Below are positions 60,086 to 64,000 of a stretch of 64,000 nucleotides of DNA, piece after piece (position 1 is the stretch's first letter; each line of letters starts with the position of its first letter). The DNA comes from an uncultured Lachnospiraceae bacterium. Its GTDB lineage: Bacteria > Bacillota > Clostridia > Lachnospirales > Lachnospiraceae. The translations under genes and the position numbers were made by a program. The notes under the pieces are model-generated. The model searched no databases and was not told the origin of the DNA. It saw only the letters and a list, made by a program, of their open reading frames with translations. The stretch is from positions 56,529 to 120,528 of the forward strand of contig CABUAW010000001.1 of assembly GCA_902489645.1 (NCBI GenBank), read 5' to 3'.

Positions 60086-60115
60086 TTGACAATCGACATT
60101 TTTCTATGCTATGTT
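60086..60115 (+). promoter_or_regulatory. Promoter of the second licD gene
   Basis: A perfect TTGACA (60086-60091) and TATGTT (60110-60115) are 18 bases apart, about 50 bases before the start. Confidence 0.65.
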
Positions 60116-60166
60116 AGAAATATGTAAGAAAAATTTAAGATTTTTAAAATGATGGAGGGATTCGCT

Positions 60167-61345
60167 ATGTCGTTGAAAAAAACATTGAAAAAATTACAAA
60201 TGAGGCTATTGCCGCCGTCTTCTAGGTCTTTCCACTCCGCAACTTACGACATCCGCCAGGACAACCGACAGCTTCGGCAGGAAATACTTCAACTAGAGGA
60301 ACAGCTTCGCCATCAGTCCGATATTTTTCAACAGCAAATAGAAAATTTACGTTCTGACATCGCTGTCCATGATGCGCACATGAAGCTCTACGGAGATGTG
60401 TTCTTTCGCCATGAAAATGAATCCCCGCATGAAATGAGAAAACGATTCTTTCACGCTTTACCGAAAGCCGACGAACCCTTCCGCACCTTTCAGCTTTGCA
60501 ATGGAAAATTATTACATAAATTGGAAGAACTTTGCCAGATACATCATTTCGATTACTGGCTCGCTTTTGGCAGTCTCATAGGCGCAGCGTCCTGTGACGG
60601 CCATATTCCATGGGATGATGATATAGATATTTGTATGATGCGCGAAGATGCAATGGCGCTTTATGAACTGCTTAAAAATGATAAGGACTATCAGATGACT
60701 TTGGTTTACGATTATTTCGTTTTCGTCAAACAATTTCGTTTCAGCCATAGGAACCCTGACATTCCTTGTTTTATTGATATTTCTATTTGGGATTGGGCGA
60801 CAGATACTTCAAAGGAACACGAGTATCAAATGCGGGAACTGCGCCGCCAGCTCACCGATAGCTTACCGGCCTGCAGCAGCGGTCTGAATTACTGGCACAA
60901 AAATCCATATTTATTTGCCCCGGGCAGTGATTACGTGGTGCAATGCGGCCCTGTCAATCCATCCAGTCAAAATCCCGATTTAGTAAAAGACGAAGTCGAA
61001 AAGATTGAAACATACTATAAACGCTTTTATAAAAAAGCCCGGGAAACCGGTATTCTTTGTGATAAAGAGCAGGCCACGGCCGTAGCTTTCGGATTGGAAA
61101 ATCTCTCTGAGGATGTTCCAAACCGACGTCATATCTGGCCAAAGGATATGATTTTCCCAACTCAAAAAATTTCCTTTGAGGGCGGAATGACCCGCGCCCC
61201 TCATCATATCAAAGAATTCTGCGATGAATGTTATTCCGGCTGGCCATATCTTCCGAAGGATATCCTTGGCCATAATCATTTTTCCAGAGAATTATTAAAA
61301 GACCCAAACGTCCTCGAAGCTATTCAAAAATATGTCTCTGGATAA
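60167..61345 (+). CDS. LicD-family protein with N-terminal coiled coil
   Basis: The start at 60167 (MSLKKTLKKLQMRL) has GGAGGG seven bases upstream, giving 392 residues. A charged heptad-rich stretch (residues about 30-75, RQDNRQLRQEILQLEEQL) predicts a coiled coil. The LicD core follows near residue 140: WLAFGSLIGAASCDGHIPWDDDIDICMM, with the WDDD-x-D acidic residues, then FIDISIWDWATD and late CYSGWPYLPKDILGH-like end. It should transfer a phosphoryl substituent to a glycan. It is far from the other lic genes and transcribed alone. It differs clearly from the LicD at 22529-23389, so the acceptor is probably different. Confidence 0.9.
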   Translation: MSLKKTLKKLQMRLLPPSSRSFHSATYDIRQDNRQLRQEILQLEEQLRHQSDIFQQQIENLRSDIAVHDAHMKLYGDVFFRHENESPHEMRKRFFHALPKADEPFRTFQLCNGKLLHKLEELCQIHHFDYWLAFGSLIGAASCDGHIPWDDDIDICMMREDAMALYELLKNDKDYQMTLVYDYFVFVKQFRFSHRNPDIPCFIDISIWDWATDTSKEHEYQMRELRRQLTDSLPACSSGLNYWHKNPYLFAPGSDYVVQCGPVNPSSQNPDLVKDEVEKIETYYKRFYKKARETGILCDKEQATAVAFGLENLSEDVPNRRHIWPKDMIFPTQKISFEGGMTRAPHHIKEFCDECYSGWPYLPKDILGHNHFSRELLKDPNVLEAIQKYVSG

Positions 61346-61350
61346 CTGCA

Positions 61351-61382
61351 AAAAAGAATCCCTATCCTTGGGATTCTTTTTC
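61351..61382. terminator. Bidirectional terminator between licD-like gene and pfkA
   Basis: AAAAAGAATCCC (61351-61362) and GGGATTCTTTTT (61370-61381) pair around a 7-base loop, with A and T runs on both sides. It ends the convergent licD-like and pfkA transcripts. Confidence 0.85.
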
Positions 61383-61412
61383 ATTGGAGAATATTATCTT
61401 CTATCCATTAAA

Positions 61413-62387
61413 TTAATACATCGACATTAACCGGCTAATCAGGAACTGATATTCGTCAATTGTCTTTTCCATAGCCAGTCCTTCATCAATATCGAAATCC
61501 ACATAAGTTCCGCCTTTTATACAGATAACCCGGTTCGTCTCTCCCCGGTGGAGCAAATCAATGGCGTAACCGCCCATGGTCGCCGCCGTCACCCGGTCTC
61601 TGGCCGTCGGTGAACCACCGCGCTGTATATGACCCAAAATGGTTGCCCGGGTTTCAATTCCCGTCGCCGCCTCAATACGCCGGGCCAGACGGTTGGTATG
61701 GCCAACGCCTTCCGCATTAATAATGACATGATGGGTCTTGCCCTTGGAACGATTGTGCATAATCGTATCAATCAAATCCTGCTCATTAAACTCATCCCGC
61801 TCCGGTATGAGAATTCCGTCCGCGCCATTGGCCATCTGGCACCAGAGGGCGATATAACCCGCATTGCGCCCCATAACCTCAATAATGCTGCACCGCTCAT
61901 GGGAAGTGGATGTATCCTTAATCTTATCAATTGCAGACATGGCCGTATTGACCGCCGTATCAAAGCCAATCGTATATTCTGTACAATTGATATCCAAATC
62001 AATCGTCCCTGGAATTCCGATGGTGTTAATTCCAAGCGCCGAAAGCTTTTGAGCGCCGCGGAAGGAACCGTCGCCGCCGATAACAATTAAACCGTCAATT
62101 CCATGCTCCTTTAAAATCTGAGCGCCTTTCTGCTGACCCTCCTTGGTCTCAAATTCCTTACATCTGGCCGTAAATAAAATCGTACCGCCAAGGCGGGCAA
62201 TCTCAGACACCATTCGAGAATCCATATCTATAATTTCATTATTCAATAAACCGGCATAGCCGCGCTTAATTCCTTTCACCTTCATACCACTGGCCAATGC
62301 TGTCCGAACAACGGCACGAATCGCAGCGTTCATTCCCGGGGCATCGCCTCCGCTGGTCAATATACCTACAGTATTTACTTCTTTCAT
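61413..62387 (-). CDS. pfkA: ATP-dependent 6-phosphofructokinase
   Basis: The start at 62387 (MKEVNTVGILTSGGDAPGMNAA) has AGGAGG seven bases upstream, giving 324 residues, standard for bacterial PfkA. Motifs are TSGGDAPGMN, VIGGDGSFRGA (ATP site), GTIDLDINCTEYTIGFDTA (catalytic Asp region) and VMGRNAGYIAL. It phosphorylates fructose 6-phosphate, the committed step of glycolysis. GGDGS at the ATP site favours ATP over pyrophosphate as donor. Two 13-base direct repeats lie upstream. Confidence 0.96.
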   Translation of the reverse strand: MKEVNTVGILTSGGDAPGMNAAIRAVVRTALASGMKVKGIKRGYAGLLNNEIIDMDSRMVSEIARLGGTILFTARCKEFETKEGQQKGAQILKEHGIDGLIVIGGDGSFRGAQKLSALGINTIGIPGTIDLDINCTEYTIGFDTAVNTAMSAIDKIKDTSTSHERCSIIEVMGRNAGYIALWCQMANGADGILIPERDEFNEQDLIDTIMHNRSKGKTHHVIINAEGVGHTNRLARRIEAATGIETRATILGHIQRGGSPTARDRVTAATMGGYAIDLLHRGETNRVICIKGGTYVDFDIDEGLAMEKTIDEYQFLISRLMSMY

Positions 62388-62419
62388 CAAAGTACCTCCT
62401 GTTCCTTTTATATTAAATT

Positions 62420-62459
62420 TGCTCACAGCATACGATAGACGTCAACTGTTCACAGTATA
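62420..62459. promoter_or_regulatory. Two direct repeats upstream of pfkA
   Basis: TGCTCACAGCATA (62420-62432) and TGTTCACAGTATA (62447-62459) agree in 11 of 13 positions with starts 27 bases apart. On the minus strand each reads TAT-x-CTGTGA-x-CA. They lie in the 85-base gap before pfkA and are candidate regulator sites. Confidence 0.45.
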
Positions 62460-62472
62460 TCATGTTTTCATA

Positions 62473-63537
62473 TTATTTTAAAGGGATGTATGTCTCAATT
62501 TTCCCTTCCTGAAAGCTCGGGAGTTTTTCATACAAATGGAAAATCTGGTCAAGCATCGGAAATAAAAATACTGCGCCGCTGCCTTCGCCCAGGTGAAAAT
62601 CCCCGTAAATAACTGGCTTCAATCCAAGCATTTCCAGAGCCAGCGCCGCTCCCGGTTCTTTCGAACAATGGGAAGCAATCATCACATCCGACGATGCCGG
62701 AGCAAGCTGTTTTGCCAAAAGGGCGGCCACAGCGGCAATGAAGCCGTCAAGAACCACCGGAACTCCCGCGGCCGCTGCGCCTAAAAAGACGCCCGTCAAC
62801 CCGGCAATATCCAGGCCGCCAACCTTCGCCAGAATGTCGATGACATCCGCCGATTTTGGCTGGTTGAGTTCAACGGCTCTTTCAATCGTCCGGATTTTTT
62901 GTTCCAGTCCTTCACTGGAAAGGCCCGCTCCCCGGCCGGTTACATAGGACACCGGTTTTCCTGAAAGCACCGCCAGAACTGCGCTGCTGCTCGTCGTATT
63001 GCCAATTCCCATCTCGCCTGTGGCAAAAAGCTGATATCCTTCCCCGGCCTTTTTTATCGCCAGGTTTGCCCCGGCCTCGATGGCCGACACAGCCGTATCC
63101 CGGCACATCGCCGGCCCCACGGCCATATTGTCCGTACCGCGCATCCGGGAAATATCCAGAACGCCTTCAACTTTTTCTTTCATTCCGATATCTGCCACAA
63201 GGAACTCGCTTCCCGCCATCTCAGACATAAGCGCTATTGTCGCCCTCCGATGAAGCATATTATCCACAACCTGGGTTGTCACATGATAGTCGGATTGACT
63301 GACGCCCTCCGCAATGACGCCATTATCGGCAGCCATGACAATCGTCAGCTTTTTTTGAATCTGCGGCCGCACGCTTCTCTGTACGCCGGCAATATGTACC
63401 AGCGTTTCCTGAAGCCATTCCAGACTCCTTAAAGGAATACATTTATTATCCCATATTTTCCAGACCTGATTCATAACCGCCGCATCTGCCGGATGAATCC
63501 GGCGGCATATTTCTTCTAACGTTAATGCTCTGCTCAA
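62473..63537 (-). CDS. cobT: Nicotinate-nucleotide-dimethylbenzimidazole phosphoribosyltransferase
   Basis: The 354-residue protein has the CobT signatures MGIGNTTSSSAVLAVLSG, YVTGRGAGLSSEGL and HLGEGSGAVFLFPMLD, where Glu of LGEGSGA is the catalytic base. It makes alpha-ribazole phosphate for the lower ligand of cobalamin. The start lies 22 bases after a phosphatase gene of the CobC type, which would remove that phosphate, so a cobalamin nucleotide-loop operon continues beyond the right edge. Confidence 0.96.
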   Translation of the reverse strand: MSRALTLEEICRRIHPADAAVMNQVWKIWDNKCIPLRSLEWLQETLVHIAGVQRSVRPQIQKKLTIVMAADNGVIAEGVSQSDYHVTTQVVDNMLHRRATIALMSEMAGSEFLVADIGMKEKVEGVLDISRMRGTDNMAVGPAMCRDTAVSAIEAGANLAIKKAGEGYQLFATGEMGIGNTTSSSAVLAVLSGKPVSYVTGRGAGLSSEGLEQKIRTIERAVELNQPKSADVIDILAKVGGLDIAGLTGVFLGAAAAGVPVVLDGFIAAVAALLAKQLAPASSDVMIASHCSKEPGAALALEMLGLKPVIYGDFHLGEGSGAVFLFPMLDQIFHLYEKLPSFQEGKIETYIPLK

Positions 63538-63559
63538 GCCTTCTCTCTCCTTCCAAAGG

Positions 63560-64000
63560 TCAGCGCCTCAGATTCAGTCCTTTCAGCACAGGAAAATCCT
63601 GGAGAATTTCAAATTCCGTATATGCTCCCTGCCGGATTTCCAAATGCCATATATTGGATACATCCATTCCCAGAAAATGGCACATCAGGCATTGCATGGG
63701 ACCGCTATGCCCGACAAAAAGAACATTTTCCGCCTTTTTAAAAGCCTTATCGCTAAAAAGCTTATCCCATCCTTCCAGCACCCGCCGACTAAAATCGCAG
63801 AACGCTTCCCCCTGCGTCGGCGGACAGTGCAGCCAGTCCTTCGCCATCGCTTCGTAGTCCCCGGAGTACAGCTCCCGTACCTGCGTATAATGCAGTCCCT
63901 CCCAGGCTCCAAAATCCATTTCATTAAAGGCGGATATCGGATATATTTCCGGTGTCGGCGTATCCGCCGCCTGCAGCGAAGGGCCGAACCTTCTTCTCTC
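63560..64000 (-). CDS. Histidine phosphatase, probable alpha-ribazole phosphatase (CobC-like), N-terminus cut by window edge
   Basis: The frame is open to base 64000; about 146 C-terminal residues are visible. MDFGAWEGLHYTQV is the internal acidic motif of CobC-type histidine phosphatases, not a start, and FVGHSGPMQCLMCHFLG holds the second catalytic His. The RHG motif with the phosphorylated His lies outside the window. Position just before cobT points to alpha-ribazole-5'-phosphate phosphatase. VGHSG in place of the common THGG is a small deviation. Confidence 0.82.
   Translation of the reverse strand, partial: ERRRFGPSLQAADTPTPEIYPISAFNEMDFGAWEGLHYTQVRELYSGDYEAMAKDWLHCPPTQGEAFCDFSRRVLEGWDKLFSDKAFKKAENVLFVGHSGPMQCLMCHFLGMDVSNIWHLEIRQGAYTEFEILQDFPVLKGLNLRR

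Overview
The window reads as chromosomal DNA of an anaerobic Firmicute of the Lachnospiraceae/Clostridia type. The evidence is Gram-positive style ribosome binding sites (AAGGAGG class), clostridial electron-transferring flavoprotein and acyl-CoA dehydrogenase genes, Spo0A-type DNA-binding domains, LCP and L,D-transpeptidase wall enzymes, GBS-Bsp-like repeats and LicD proteins. There are 54 recognisable protein genes (two cut by the window edges) and one probable gene relic. I see no rRNA, tRNA, CRISPR array or insertion sequence.

Layout. (1) 1-4126, minus strand: an LCP wall-polymer ligase, a PglF/CapD-type UDP-sugar 4,6-dehydratase and a DegT aminotransferase (cut at base 1), forming the start of an amino-sugar/glycan operon. 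(2) 4387-12213: a compact CoA-metabolism regulon of etfB-etfA, acyl-CoA dehydrogenase, MaoC-type dehydratase, a LysR regulator, and a divergent propionate-CoA-transferase-like gene with a GntP permease. All three promoters that drive the enzymes carry the same block just upstream of -10. The set is not the classical butyrate operon (no thiolase, crotonase or 3-hydroxyacyl-CoA dehydrogenase). It looks like a self-contained route that takes up a 3-hydroxy acid, activates it with CoA, dehydrates it and reduces it to a saturated acid. (3) 12439-15002: a TRIC-like channel, a ketopantoate-reductase-like gene and two tandem copies of a stand-alone Spo0A C-terminal domain.

(4) 15071-40847, almost all minus strand and visibly AT-rich: a large surface-polysaccharide island. 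In order of transcription from 40.85 kb it holds a sugar-phosphate priming transferase, five GT2 or GT2-like steps and a Wzy-like polymerase, a flippase, rfbACBD for dTDP-L-rhamnose, then a second module (DPM1-like GT2, DUF2304, GT2, second flippase, GT4, DUF2142, LicD). A phosphocholine-type section follows (opine-dehydrogenase family protein, winged-helix/LicC protein, winged-helix/LicC/LicA fusion) and the island ends in a secreted GBS-Bsp-repeat L,D-transpeptidase.

(5) 40964-64000: a higher-GC core-like region with recD2, an mreB paralogue, a CsbB-YfhO pair likely to glycosylate lipoteichoic acid, a csoR-copA-copZ copper operon with two visible CsoR operators, a GT2, an operon of LtaS/OpgB-like transferase, rarA, histidine phosphatase, nucleotide-pyrophosphatase-like enzyme and UMF1 transporter, a zinc phospholipase C-like gene, a second licD, pfkA, cobT and a cut cobC-like phosphatase.

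The main theme outside the metabolic regulon is cell-surface construction: priming, rhamnose supply, polymerisation, phosphoryl-substituent transfer (LicC/LicA/LicD), teichoic-acid-type synthesis and glycosylation, and wall attachment. The most interesting items are the LysR-linked 3-hydroxyacyl reduction module with its shared promoter block and 17-bp repeat array, the opine-dehydrogenase/LicC/LicD combination, the winged-helix nucleotidyltransferases, and the GBS-Bsp-like domain shared by an L,D-transpeptidase and an LtaS-like enzyme.
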